From the NCBI GenBank assembly GCA_947627955.1, contig CANQXZ010000001.1, forward strand, positions 56,477 to 120,476: 64,000 nt of DNA, given 5' to 3'. A program made the translations under genes and the position numbers. Below the pieces are notes generated by a model. That model was not told where the DNA came from, ran no database searches, and saw nothing but the letters and a program-made list of their open reading frames with translations. How positions within the stretch are numbered: the first letter of the stretch is position 1; every line of letters starts with the position of its first letter. Shown piece by piece: positions 1 through 9,147 of this stretch. This DNA is from an uncultured Clostridia bacterium (GTDB lineage Bacteria > Bacillota > Clostridia > Christensenellales > Borkfalkiaceae).

Positions 1-516
1 CTCGTCAAGAGGGGGTGCCACTGCTTTAAAGTGCCCTCGTATTACACTGCCGAGCAGATACTCGCTCTCCGCCCCGACGGACTGATGCTGACGAACGGAC
101 CCGGCGACCCCGCCGAGAACGTCGGAATAATAGAAAATATAGCCCGCCTCGCGGGTAAGTTGCCCATATTCGGCATATGCCTCGGACACCAGCTCTTTGC
201 GCTCGCCATGGGCGGCAAGACCAAAAAAATGAAATACGGACACAGGGGCGCCAACCAGCCCGTCAAAAATCTCGAAACGGGCAGGGTGTATATCTCGAGC
301 CAGAACCACGGCTATGAAGTCATTTCGTCGAGCGTCAAGGGCGGCATATTGAGCTATGTGAACGCCAACGACGGCACCTGCGAGGGCTTCGAATACCCCG
401 AGCTCAACGCGTATACGGTACAGTTCCATCCCGAAGCGTGCGGCGGTCCGCAGGATACGGCTTTTCTCTTTGATAAATTCATAAATAAAATGCAGGAGTT
501 TAAACGCAATGCCTAA
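1..516 (+). CDS. carA: Carbamoyl-phosphate synthase small subunit (3' part)
   Basis: C-terminal part of the glutaminase subunit, which releases ammonia from glutamine for carbamoyl phosphate synthesis (pyrimidines and arginine). The reading frame is open from base 1, so the start lies outside the window; the GTG at 31 is an internal codon. The class I glutamine amidotransferase motifs are visible: the oxyanion region NGPGDP, the nucleophile Cys in GICLGHQ, and the His/Glu pair in VQFHPEA. The stop overlaps the start of carB by 8 bp, which suggests translational coupling of the two subunits. Confidence 0.96.
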   Translation, partial: LVKRGCHCFKVPSYYTAEQILALRPDGLMLTNGPGDPAENVGIIENIARLAGKLPIFGICLGHQLFALAMGGKTKKMKYGHRGANQPVKNLETGRVYISSQNHGYEVISSSVKGGILSYVNANDGTCEGFEYPELNAYTVQFHPEACGGPQDTAFLFDKFINKMQEFKRNA

Positions 517-3500
517 GAAAGAAAGTATCAAAAAAGTACTCGTCATAGGTTCCGGTCCCATTGTCATAGGGCAGGCGGCAGAATTCGATTACGCGGGCGC
601 GCAGGCGTGCAGAGTGCTTAAAGACGCGGGTATAAACGTCGTTTTGTGTAACTCCAACCCCGCTACCATAATGACCGACAGGGCGCTTGCGGACGAAATA
701 TATCTCGAACCGCTTACGGTAGACACCCTAAAGAGGATAATCATAAAGGAAAAACCCGACAGCCTGCTTGCGTCGCTCGGCGGGCAGACGGGGCTCACGC
801 TCGGCTGCCAGCTCGCGAAATCGGGCTTTCTCGCCGAGCACGGCGTAGAGCTTATAGGCGTTAATCTCGAATCCATAGACAGAGCGGAGGACAGGGAACT
901 CTTCAAGGAGACGATGCAGAAGATAAATCAGCCCGTCGTGCCCTCGGATATAGCCTATTCGGTGGATGAATGCGTAAAGATCGCCGAAAAGATCGGCTAC
1001 CCTGTAATCGTGCGCCCCGCATATACGCTGGGCGGCGCGGGCGGCGGCGTGGCAAAGGACGAAAAGGAGTTGAGGCTCATTGCCCACAACGGGTTGATGC
1101 TGTCGCCCATAACGCAGGTGCTCATTGAAAAGTACATAGGCGGATGGAAGGAGATAGAATTCGAAGTTCTGCGCGACGGCGCGGGGAACGTGCTCACCGT
1201 CTGCTCAATGGAAAATTTCGACCCCGTCGGCATACACACGGGCGATTCGATAGTAATAGCCCCCGCAGTCACCCTGTCCGATAAGGAATACCAGATGCTG
1301 CGCACGGCTTCCTTGAATATTATAAGCGAACTCAAGATCGAGGGCGGCTGCAACTGCCAGTTTGCCCTGAATCCCGATTCCTTTGAGTATTCCGTAATAG
1401 AAGTGAATCCGAGGGTCTCGCGTTCTTCGGCGCTGGCTTCCAAAGCAACGGGCTATCCCATTGCGAAAGTCGCCACAAAAATAGCGCTCGGCTACACCCT
1501 CGACGAGATAAAAAACGACGTCACGGGCAAGACGTACGCCTGCTTCGAGCCCACTCTCGACTATGTAGTAGTAAAACTCCCCAAGTGGCCCTTCGATAAG
1601 TTCCTCTATGCGAAGAGAAATCTCGGCACGAGGATGAAGGCGACGGGTGAAGTCATGGCGATAGGCACGAGCTTCGAAATGGCGATAATGAAAGCCGTGC
1701 GCGGCGCCGAAATTTCGGTGGGCACTCTCAATATGCCCAAAATCGCGGAATATTCCGACGAGGAGATACGCGAAAAACTTTACGAACTCACCGACGAAAG
1801 GCTGTTCGTGGTCTATCAGGCGATAAAGCGGGGCGTTCCCATAAGCGAGATATACAGGATCACAAAGATCGACGAGTGGTTTTTGTGCAAGCTGAAAAAT
1901 CTCGCCGACTTCGAGAAGGAGATCGGGGGCAAAAGGCTCACGAGGGAACAGTATCTCCGCGGCAAAAAACTCGGCTACCCCGACAGGGAACTCGAAAAAC
2001 TTTCGGGCAGTCCTCTGCCGACGCACAGGAACGCCGTGTTCAAAATGGTCGATACCTGCGGCGCGGAATTCTCCGCCCAAACGCCCTATTTCTATTCGAC
2101 ATATGACGAAAAGGAGCACGACGAGGCAAAGCCCTTCGTCGAAAAGAGCACGAAGCGGAGGATAATAGTCATAGGTTCGGGTCCCATACGTATAGGTCAG
2201 GGCATAGAATTCGACTATTCGTCCGTTCACTGCGTGTGGGCTTTAAAAAGGCTCGGCTATGAGGTCATAATAATCAACAACAACCCCGAAACCGTCTCCA
2301 CTGACTTCGACACGGCGGACAGGCTCTACTTCGAGGCGCTCACTCCCGAGGACGTGCAGAACGTCATAGACATGGAAAAGCCGTACGGCGTGGTCATAAC
2401 TTTCGGCGGACAGACGGCGATAAAGCTGTGCGGTTATCTCGATAAAAAGGGCGTGCGCATACTCGGCACTCCCGCCGACAGCGTGGATCTTGCCGAGGAC
2501 AGGGAGAGGTTCGACGAACTGTTGGAGCAGTTTGAAATAGCTCGCCCCAAGGGGCTTACCGTCATGAGCAAGGACGAGGCGGTAAAGGCGGCTGAAACGC
2601 TCGGCTATCCCGTGCTGCTCAGACCTTCATACGTCATAGGCGGTCAGAATATGACCATTGCGTTCACACAGAACGATATCGAGAGGTATATGGACGTTAT
2701 CCTCTCGCAAAAGATAGAAAACCCCGTGCTCTGCGACAAATATCTTATGGGCACGGAGCTCGAAGTGGACGCAATTTCAGACGGCGCCGACGTGCTCATT
2801 CCCGGCATAATGCAGCATATAGAGCGCGCGGGAGTGCACAGCGGCGACTCGATAGCGGTTTATCCCCCCTATAATCTCAGCGACGCCATGCTGAGAAAGG
2901 TGGTGGATATCTCTGTTGAGCTCGCAAAAGCCCTCAAAACCAAGGGGCTCATAAATATCCAATACCTGATCTACCAGAACCAGCTCTATGTCATAGAGGT
3001 AAATCCGCGCGCCTCGCGCACTATCCCGTATATCTCAAAAGTTACGGGCGTGCCGATGGTGGATCTGGCGACTAAAATACTCATGGGCGCCAAGCTCAAA
3101 AAGCTCGGTTACGGCACGGGATTATATCCCACGTCGCCCTATGTGGCGGTCAAAGTTCCCGTCTTTTCCTTTGAAAAGCTGAACGACGTCAACTCCCAAC
3201 TCGGTCCCGAAATGAAATCGACGGGAGAGGTGCTCGGCATAGGCAAGACAATAGAGGAGGCTCTCTTCAAGGGGCTTGTTTCGGCGGGCTTCAATATGAA
3301 GCACCCCGACAAACAGCACCCGTCCGGCATTTACTTCACGATAAACGATCAGGATAAATTCGAGATAGTGAACATAGTGAAGAAGTTCGCCGACCTCGGG
3401 CTCACGCTATACGCCACCAAGGGCACCGCGAAAGTTATAAGAAGCGTTGGGCTCGAATGTACGGACGTGGCAAGGCTTTCCACCAACGACGAGATTTTCA

Positions 3501-4522
3501 AGCTGATGGACGAGGGCAAGATAGACTATGTTGTATACACGGGTAAGACGGATATAGAATCCATAACCAACTATATCAGCCTGCATCACCATGCGATCCT
3601 TCTCGGAATAACGGTGCTCACATCCCTCGACACCACAAACGCGCTCGCGGACGTCATAGCGGGCAGATATAACCAATTCAATACCGAACTTGTCGATATA
3701 AACAATCTGAGAAAGGAAAAACTCAAGCTCAGATTCAGCAAGATGCACAGTTGCGGCAACGACTATATATTCTTCAACAATATGGACAACGCCATAACCT
3801 GCCCCGAATCTCTCGCCATAAACTTCTCCGACAGACACTATGCGATTGGTTCCGACGGTATCGTCATGATAGAAAAATCGGGTTGCGCCGACGCGAAAGT
3901 GAGGGTTTTCAACCGCGACGGAAGCGACGGGGGAATGGCTGCAAATCCCGTGAGATGCGTTGCCAAATACTTATATGACAACAAGATGGTCGCCTCGGAC
4001 GAGATAAAAATTGAGACCTGTTGCGGCGTAAACACCTTGAAAGTCAACTCGTTCGGCGGCAAGGCAAGTTCTGTTTCGGAAGAGCTTGCGCTTCCCGCCT
4101 GCCCCGAGGAGATCAAAATCGTCTACCGCGGCGAGACCTTTAAAGCCTATTACGTAAACGTTGGCAATCCGCACTGCGTTTTCTTCTTCGATAAGGTAGA
4201 GGACGTGGATATGGAAGCGCTCGGTCAGGCGGTAGCCGACAGCGGGCTTCTGCCGGCGGATTCGTACGTCGAGTGCGTAAGGGTGATCAACAACCTCACC
4301 ATAAAAGTGCGCGTATGGGAAAAGCGGAACGGTGAAACGCTTTCCTGCGGGACTGCGGCTGCCGCTTCTACGGTCGCCGCAAAAAATCTCGGGCTCTGCC
4401 TCGGCGGAAGCGCCGTGACAGTAAAACTCGCCGGCGGCGATCTGTTTGTCACCTGCAAAGAGGACTGCGTCGAGCTCGACGGTCCCGTAAAACTTTCATT
4501 TGAAGGGTCGATCGAGATCTGA
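509..4522 (+). CDS. carB: Carbamoyl-phosphate synthase large subunit fused to a DapF-like domain
   Basis: 1337-residue protein. Residues 1 to about 1071 are a complete CarB: two ATP-grasp halves, each opening with an IGSGP motif (IGSGPIVIGQ and IGSGPIRIGQ), followed by an MGS-like allosteric domain. CarB alone is about 1070 residues. From about residue 1072 the chain continues without a break into a diaminopimelate epimerase domain of about 266 residues, containing FSKMHSCGNDYI, VGNPHCV and GETLSCGT. The first catalytic Cys of DapF (normally in MCGNG) is Ala1144 in GGMAANPVRC; the second is kept as Cys1280. The substrate-binding ERG motif reads EKR. The CarB role is secure. Epimerase activity of the tail is doubtful: it may be inactive, regulatory or act on another substrate. 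The next gene overlaps by 1 bp. Confidence 0.95.
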   Translation: MPKKESIKKVLVIGSGPIVIGQAAEFDYAGAQACRVLKDAGINVVLCNSNPATIMTDRALADEIYLEPLTVDTLKRIIIKEKPDSLLASLGGQTGLTLGCQLAKSGFLAEHGVELIGVNLESIDRAEDRELFKETMQKINQPVVPSDIAYSVDECVKIAEKIGYPVIVRPAYTLGGAGGGVAKDEKELRLIAHNGLMLSPITQVLIEKYIGGWKEIEFEVLRDGAGNVLTVCSMENFDPVGIHTGDSIVIAPAVTLSDKEYQMLRTASLNIISELKIEGGCNCQFALNPDSFEYSVIEVNPRVSRSSALASKATGYPIAKVATKIALGYTLDEIKNDVTGKTYACFEPTLDYVVVKLPKWPFDKFLYAKRNLGTRMKATGEVMAIGTSFEMAIMKAVRGAEISVGTLNMPKIAEYSDEEIREKLYELTDERLFVVYQAIKRGVPISEIYRITKIDEWFLCKLKNLADFEKEIGGKRLTREQYLRGKKLGYPDRELEKLSGSPLPTHRNAVFKMVDTCGAEFSAQTPYFYSTYDEKEHDEAKPFVEKSTKRRIIVIGSGPIRIGQGIEFDYSSVHCVWALKRLGYEVIIINNNPETVSTDFDTADRLYFEALTPEDVQNVIDMEKPYGVVITFGGQTAIKLCGYLDKKGVRILGTPADSVDLAEDRERFDELLEQFEIARPKGLTVMSKDEAVKAAETLGYPVLLRPSYVIGGQNMTIAFTQNDIERYMDVILSQKIENPVLCDKYLMGTELEVDAISDGADVLIPGIMQHIERAGVHSGDSIAVYPPYNLSDAMLRKVVDISVELAKALKTKGLINIQYLIYQNQLYVIEVNPRASRTIPYISKVTGVPMVDLATKILMGAKLKKLGYGTGLYPTSPYVAVKVPVFSFEKLNDVNSQLGPEMKSTGEVLGIGKTIEEALFKGLVSAGFNMKHPDKQHPSGIYFTINDQDKFEIVNIVKKFADLGLTLYATKGTAKVIRSVGLECTDVARLSTNDEIFKLMDEGKIDYVVYTGKTDIESITNYISLHHHAILLGITVLTSLDTTNALADVIAGRYNQFNTELVDINNLRKEKLKLRFSKMHSCGNDYIFFNNMDNAITCPESLAINFSDRHYAIGSDGIVMIEKSGCADAKVRVFNRDGSDGGMAANPVRCVAKYLYDNKMVASDEIKIETCCGVNTLKVNSFGGKASSVSEELALPACPEEIKIVYRGETFKAYYVNVGNPHCVFFFDKVEDVDMEALGQAVADSGLLPADSYVECVRVINNLTIKVRVWEKRNGETLSCGTAAAASTVAAKNLGLCLGGSAVTVKLAGGDLFVTCKEDCVELDGPVKLSFEGSIEI

Positions 4523-5649
4523 TGATATATTTTGATAACGCTGCGACGTCAAAACCCGACGCCGACTGCCTTAAAAGGGCGCTTGAATATCTCGAGAGCG
4601 ATTTTTATAATCCTTCCGCACTGTATGCGGAAGGTTATAAAATACAGCTCGCGCTTCGCGAGGCGAGGAAAAATCTGCTCTCGCTCATTGCGCCGTGCAA
4701 CGATTTCGACCTTATTTTCACGTCCTGCGGGACCGAAGCCGACAATCACGCGCTGTTTTCTGGAATTAAAAGGGGCAATCTCGTCACCACGCTCGGCGAG
4801 CATTCGGCTGTGTTCAACGCAGCAAACGAGCTCCGCCAGCGCGGTGCCGACGTCCGCTTTGCCGCGCTGAACTCCGACGGGAGCGTGAACGCGGAGAGCC
4901 TTTTGGATCTCGTCGACGAAAACACTTCGCTCGTCTCCGTTATCCACGTCGGGAACGAGACGGGCGCGGTAAACGACATTTCGGCGCTTTCCGCCGCCGT
5001 AAAAAAGAAGAACAGGTCGGCGCTCTTTCATTCGGACGGCGTTCAGGCGTTCGGAAAGCTCCCTTTCAGCTTGCCGCGGACGGTGGACATGTACTCCGTC
5101 AGCGCGCATAAAATAGGCGGCGTAAAGGGGTGCGGCGCGCTGTTCAAGCGTAAAAATATAGCCGTCAAGCCCATAATTTTCGGCGGTGGACAGGAAAACG
5201 GGTTGCGAAGCGGCACGGAAAACGTGTTCGGGATAAAGGATTTCGAATTCGCGGCAATGAAGAGATACTTCGGCTTGGAGGCGAATTTTTCGCGCATGCG
5301 CAAACTGAACGAACTGATGTGGCAGTCTTTGGATAAGTCGCTGTTCAAGAGGATTTCCCCCGAAGAAAATTCGCCGTATATCCTCACTGTGGCAGCGGAG
5401 GGGCTCCGCGGCGAGACAATAATGCACGAGGCGGACGACATGGGGTTGGTAATAGGCACGGGCTCCGCATGCGCCTCAAACGACAAAAAGCGGTATTCGC
5501 GGATAATCCTTGCCTGCGGAATGGGCGAAACGCTTGCAGACGGCGTTTTAAGGCTGAGTTTTTCGCCCGAAAACACCGAGGAAGAGGTCTTAAACGGTGC
5601 GAAGATATTAAACGGAGTTGTTGCGAACAGAAAACGTATAATGGAATAA
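4522..5649 (+). CDS. Cysteine desulfurase (NifS/IscS family)
   Basis: 375-residue PLP enzyme that takes sulfur from cysteine as a protein persulfide. It opens with YFDNAATS. The PLP lysine is Lys197 in SAHKIGG, and the persulfide-forming Cys317 lies in GTGSACAS. GGGQENGLRSGTEN is the usual family motif. It overlaps carB by one base and ends 1 bp before thiI. This pairing resembles the Bacillus NifZ-ThiI partnership, so it probably supplies sulfur for 4-thiouridine in tRNA. General Fe-S cluster supply cannot be excluded, but no iscU-like gene is nearby. Confidence 0.93.
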   Translation: MIYFDNAATSKPDADCLKRALEYLESDFYNPSALYAEGYKIQLALREARKNLLSLIAPCNDFDLIFTSCGTEADNHALFSGIKRGNLVTTLGEHSAVFNAANELRQRGADVRFAALNSDGSVNAESLLDLVDENTSLVSVIHVGNETGAVNDISALSAAVKKKNRSALFHSDGVQAFGKLPFSLPRTVDMYSVSAHKIGGVKGCGALFKRKNIAVKPIIFGGGQENGLRSGTENVFGIKDFEFAAMKRYFGLEANFSRMRKLNELMWQSLDKSLFKRISPEENSPYILTVAAEGLRGETIMHEADDMGLVIGTGSACASNDKKRYSRIILACGMGETLADGVLRLSFSPENTEEEVLNGAKILNGVVANRKRIME

Positions 5650-5650
5650 A

Positions 5651-6805
5651 ATGGAAAAAGTAATCATAATCAGATATTCCGAAATACACTTAAAGGGCAA
5701 AAACAGGGGCTACTTCGAGCGCGTGTTCGGAATAAATATCGAAAAATCTTTAAGAGGCGTGCGCCACGAGCTGAGGAGACAGAGCGGAAGATATCTTCTT
5801 GAAAATTTCGAAGAGAAGGACACAGAGCTTATCCTCGCCAAACTCGATAAGGTATTCGGGATACATTCTCTGAGCGTAGGCATCAAGGCGCCCACAGCTA
5901 TGGACGAGATCTTCCGCGCCGCGAGTGCGGTGGCTTGCCGCGAGGGCACTTTCAAAGTGGATACCCACAGGGCGGACAAGACATTTCCGCTCAACTCGAT
6001 GGAGATAAGCGCGGAGATAGGCGGAAGGCTTCTTGCTGCAAATCCCGCCTTGAAAGTAGACGTGCACGAGCCGCAGTCGGTAATAAATATCGACGTCCGC
6101 GAAAACGGCACGACGCTTGTGTTCAATGAATTCGTAAAGGGCGCGGGCGGAATGCCCGTCGGCACTTCGGGCAAGGGATTGCTGCTTCTTTCGGGTGGCA
6201 TCGACAGCCCTGTAGCGGGGCATATGATCGCAAAGAGGGGCATGAGTTTAGACTGTCTGCATTTCCACAGCTATCCTTACACAAATCTGCAAGCCCGCGA
6301 CAAGGTGATAGAACTTGCCAAAGTGCTATCCGAATATACGTGCGGCACTTCACTTCATATCGTTTCTGTGACGCACATTCAGGAAGAGATACACAAAAAG
6401 TGCAACGGCGAATATATGGTGACGTTGCTGAGGCGGTTCATGATGAGGATCGCCGAAAAAGTTGCCGAAAAGACCCGCGCGCAGTGCATAATCACGGGTG
6501 AGAGCCTCGGGCAGGTGGCAAGCCAGACTATTGAGGGCATAACGTCTTCAAACAGCGCAATCAAAAATCTGCCGGTCCTGCGCCCATTATGCGGCTTTGA
6601 CAAGGACGAAATTATCGAGCGGAGCAAAAATATAGGCGCGTTCGGAATATCCATACAGCCCTACGAGGATTGCTGCACGGTATTTTTGCCGAAGCATCCC
6701 GTAATAAAGCCGTCGTTGCAGACTGTGGAAGAAGAGGAGAGCAAGCTCGACGTGCCCGCCCTCGTGGATGAGGCGTTGAAAACTCTCGAAACAATGAAAT
6801 TATAG
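5651..6805 (+). CDS. thiI: tRNA 4-thiouridine synthetase ThiI
   Basis: 384 residues. It adenylates and thiolates uridine 8 of tRNA and may also take part in thiazole synthesis. The N-terminal ferredoxin-like and THUMP region (starting IIIRYSEIHLKGKNRGYF) is followed by a PP-loop ATPase with LLLSGGIDSPVAG and later ITGESLGQVASQT. There is no C-terminal rhodanese domain, as is usual in Firmicutes, so the persulfide must come from a partner, most likely the desulfurase immediately upstream. A strong hairpin follows the stop codon. Confidence 0.96.
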   Translation: MEKVIIIRYSEIHLKGKNRGYFERVFGINIEKSLRGVRHELRRQSGRYLLENFEEKDTELILAKLDKVFGIHSLSVGIKAPTAMDEIFRAASAVACREGTFKVDTHRADKTFPLNSMEISAEIGGRLLAANPALKVDVHEPQSVINIDVRENGTTLVFNEFVKGAGGMPVGTSGKGLLLLSGGIDSPVAGHMIAKRGMSLDCLHFHSYPYTNLQARDKVIELAKVLSEYTCGTSLHIVSVTHIQEEIHKKCNGEYMVTLLRRFMMRIAEKVAEKTRAQCIITGESLGQVASQTIEGITSSNSAIKNLPVLRPLCGFDKDEIIERSKNIGAFGISIQPYEDCCTVFLPKHPVIKPSLQTVEEEESKLDVPALVDEALKTLETMKL

Positions 6806-6835
6806 TAAATGCGGGTTTAAATAAACCCGCATTTA
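6806..6835. terminator. Bidirectional terminator between thiI and the PBP gene
   Basis: Perfect inverted repeat with 14-bp arms (6806-6819 and 6822-6835) between convergent genes. Its right end contains the stop codon of the minus-strand gene. The outer bases are A/T-rich on both strands, so it can stop transcription from either side. Confidence 0.8.
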
Positions 6836-9055
6836 TCTGTTATACCAATCTTCGTTGATTATGTCGGGTATCTTTACCTGCGGAGCCTTTCCGCCATCGC
6901 CGATCTTTACCGCGGGGAGGCATATCTTTTCGCCGTAATACCTCTTTCCGTCGCATGAGTAGTATGGCGTGACGGAGTACAGGTATGTTCCCTCTTCGGG
7001 CTCGTCTTTAAAATTCTTTATCCATTTTCCGTCGTATATGAGCTCATTTTTGCCGTTTTTAGCCCTATTTATCAAATATGAATAGTACTTTGTCTGACAT
7101 AATTGGATATTTACGGCATTGTTTTCAAGAAATATTTCGGGTTCGGTAATTTCCGGACGGGAAAATTTTGTCGAGTGTTCTTTTGGCAGATTGTTTTCGA
7201 GCACCTTGATCTTCAGCTTGTTTATCTGAGGAGAAAGCGGGTCGGCAATGACGATTTTGTTCTTTGAGTTATAGTCGTCGGCGTCGATTTCTACCGTCTT
7301 TGTGCCCTTTTCGGTCTCGAGCGGGGCGGGAATATGCGAGGAGTAGAGCTCTGAAAGTATTTCGGCGGATATTTTGCAGCAGTCTTTGCCGCCGCTTATG
7401 TCCGCACGCTTGTTGTTTTTGTCTCCAAGCCATACGGCGACGCAGTTTTCCGAAGTGTAGTTTACGCTGTATGCGTCGGTGTTTCCATCCTTGTTGCCGC
7501 ATGTGCCCGTCTTTGAAGCGACGTCGTAACCGAGGTTTTTCAGCTTTTTTGCTGTTCCGCGCTTTGACGTCTCTATCATTGCCTCGTTCAAAAGGGAACA
7601 GGTGCCCTCGGAAAATACTCTGTACTTTTCCTCCGTGGCGCTGTAAATGACATTTCCTCGCCTGTCAACTATCATTTTTATAAAATGCGAGGGTCGGAAA
7701 ACGCCTCCGTTTGCGAATACCGAATAGGAGTCGGCGAGATTTTTCAGCGGTATCCCGTACGTCATGCCGCCGAGCGCGAGCGAAAGGTTTTTGTCGCTCT
7801 CTTCGAGTTCTATACGCATATTTTTAAGATACTTTTCGGCGAGTTCGGGCTTGATTTCGTTTAAAACCTTGACCGCGGGGATATTATAACTTTGGCAGAT
7901 GCTGTCAGTCACCGTCACATAGCCGTGATATTTTCCGTCGTTGTTTTCGGGCGAATAGCCGTTGTAGTCGGTCTTTTCGTCTGCGATCTTGGTCGAGGTG
8001 TGGATAAGTTTTTCCTCTATTGCCGGTCCGTATACGGCAAGCGGCTTGATGGTGGAGCCGGGCTGCCGTTTTGCGTTGCCTATCGTGCTCGTAAACGCCG
8101 AAACTCCGCCTGAGTTGTCAGTGACGACGACCGAGCGGTCGCACGGATAATCTATGCTTTCAACCGCTTTTTGCAGATTCTTGTCCATATAGGTGTAAAT
8201 TTTGCAGTCGCCGTTAAGGTAGTAGACGTCCAGCCCCGAATCCTCGAGTTCGTCGAAAACGCAGTTTACGTAGTCAGAGTATTGCGCCGCGTTCCCGCCG
8301 TTTTTAACGATTATCGGCTCTGCGGCGGTCTTTTCGTATTCGCCGCCGTCTATGAAGTTGCACGCCAGCATCGCTTTCAGCACGATATTCCGCCTTGCAA
8401 GGCATTTTTCGGGGTTTTTGAAGGGCGAATAGTTGTTGGGGGAGCTTAAAAGTCCCGCGAGTACGGCGCTCTCGTTCAAGTCGAGCTCGGAAGGTTTTTT
8501 GCCGAAATAGAATTCTGCGGCGCCGGCAATGCCGTAACAGTTGTGCCCGAAGTAGATCGTGTTCAGGTACATTTCGAGTATTTCGTCTTTTTGATAGCGC
8601 TTTTCGAGTTCTTTCGTCAGCCTTATTTCCTTAAGTTTCCTCGTTATGGTCTTTTCGTTGGAAAGGTGCGTGTTCTTCACGAGCTGTTGGCTTATAGTGG
8701 ACGCGCCCTCCTTGAACGAGCGGGAAACGACGTTTTTATACAGCGCCTTTGCCATTCGCCTGTAATTCAGACCGCCGTGCGAATAAAAATTTCTGTCCTC
8801 GGAAGCTATGAACGCGTTCAGGGTGTGCGAGGGAATCTCTTTAAGCCTGACGTTTTCACGCCTTTTTGAGAGGGAAGCCGCGGAAATTTTTTCGCCGTTT
8901 ATATCGTAAAGCGCGATATCCGAGCTGACGGACGTCAGTTTTTTTTCGTCGAGGACGGCGCCTTGCGTTATTGCGAGAAATGAAAGCCACAGCGCGGCGG
9001 CTACAATGGCGGCGGACAGAAGCACTATCCCCGTAATTTTCAAAAATTTAGTCAC
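6833..9055 (-). CDS. Class A penicillin-binding protein (glycosyltransferase and transpeptidase)
   Basis: 740-residue peptidoglycan synthase. One N-terminal membrane anchor (about residues 7-30) leaves the rest outside the cell. The GT51 domain shows SEDRNFYSHGG (catalytic Glu86), GASTISQQLVKN and RKLKEIRLTKELEKRY. The transpeptidase domain has SxxK in GSTIKP, SxN in SYN, and KTG in SKTGTCG, so both activities look intact. A C-terminal segment of about 130 residues resembles an extracellular Ig-like region. The start is GTG with no clear Shine-Dalgarno sequence. It is a single gene, divergent from miaB. Confidence 0.94.
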   Translation of the reverse strand: MTKFLKITGIVLLSAAIVAAALWLSFLAITQGAVLDEKKLTSVSSDIALYDINGEKISAASLSKRRENVRLKEIPSHTLNAFIASEDRNFYSHGGLNYRRMAKALYKNVVSRSFKEGASTISQQLVKNTHLSNEKTITRKLKEIRLTKELEKRYQKDEILEMYLNTIYFGHNCYGIAGAAEFYFGKKPSELDLNESAVLAGLLSSPNNYSPFKNPEKCLARRNIVLKAMLACNFIDGGEYEKTAAEPIIVKNGGNAAQYSDYVNCVFDELEDSGLDVYYLNGDCKIYTYMDKNLQKAVESIDYPCDRSVVVTDNSGGVSAFTSTIGNAKRQPGSTIKPLAVYGPAIEEKLIHTSTKIADEKTDYNGYSPENNDGKYHGYVTVTDSICQSYNIPAVKVLNEIKPELAEKYLKNMRIELEESDKNLSLALGGMTYGIPLKNLADSYSVFANGGVFRPSHFIKMIVDRRGNVIYSATEEKYRVFSEGTCSLLNEAMIETSKRGTAKKLKNLGYDVASKTGTCGNKDGNTDAYSVNYTSENCVAVWLGDKNNKRADISGGKDCCKISAEILSELYSSHIPAPLETEKGTKTVEIDADDYNSKNKIVIADPLSPQINKLKIKVLENNLPKEHSTKFSRPEITEPEIFLENNAVNIQLCQTKYYSYLINRAKNGKNELIYDGKWIKNFKDEPEEGTYLYSVTPYYSCDGKRYYGEKICLPAVKIGDGGKAPQVKIPDIINEDWYNR

Positions 9056-9098
9056 TGCAATTAGTATTTATAAAATTTTATATTTGTTGCGTATTTGT

Positions 9099-9127
9099 TT
9101 GAAAAAACGCGGCGAAAATTGTATAAT
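9099..9127 (+). promoter_or_regulatory. Promoter of miaB
   Basis: TTGAAA (9099-9104), 17-bp spacer, TATAAT (9122-9127). Transcription would start about 14 nt before the miaB ATG, giving a very short leader with no clear ribosome binding site. Confidence 0.75.
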
Positions 9128-9147
9128 AATTTTCGGGCTTATATATT

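Noticed and set aside
1205..2230. 341-codon open frame on the minus strand within carB
   Set aside because: It is the mirror of a strongly conserved gene; the antisense frame is open because of codon bias and gives Arg/His/Tyr-rich protein with no motif.
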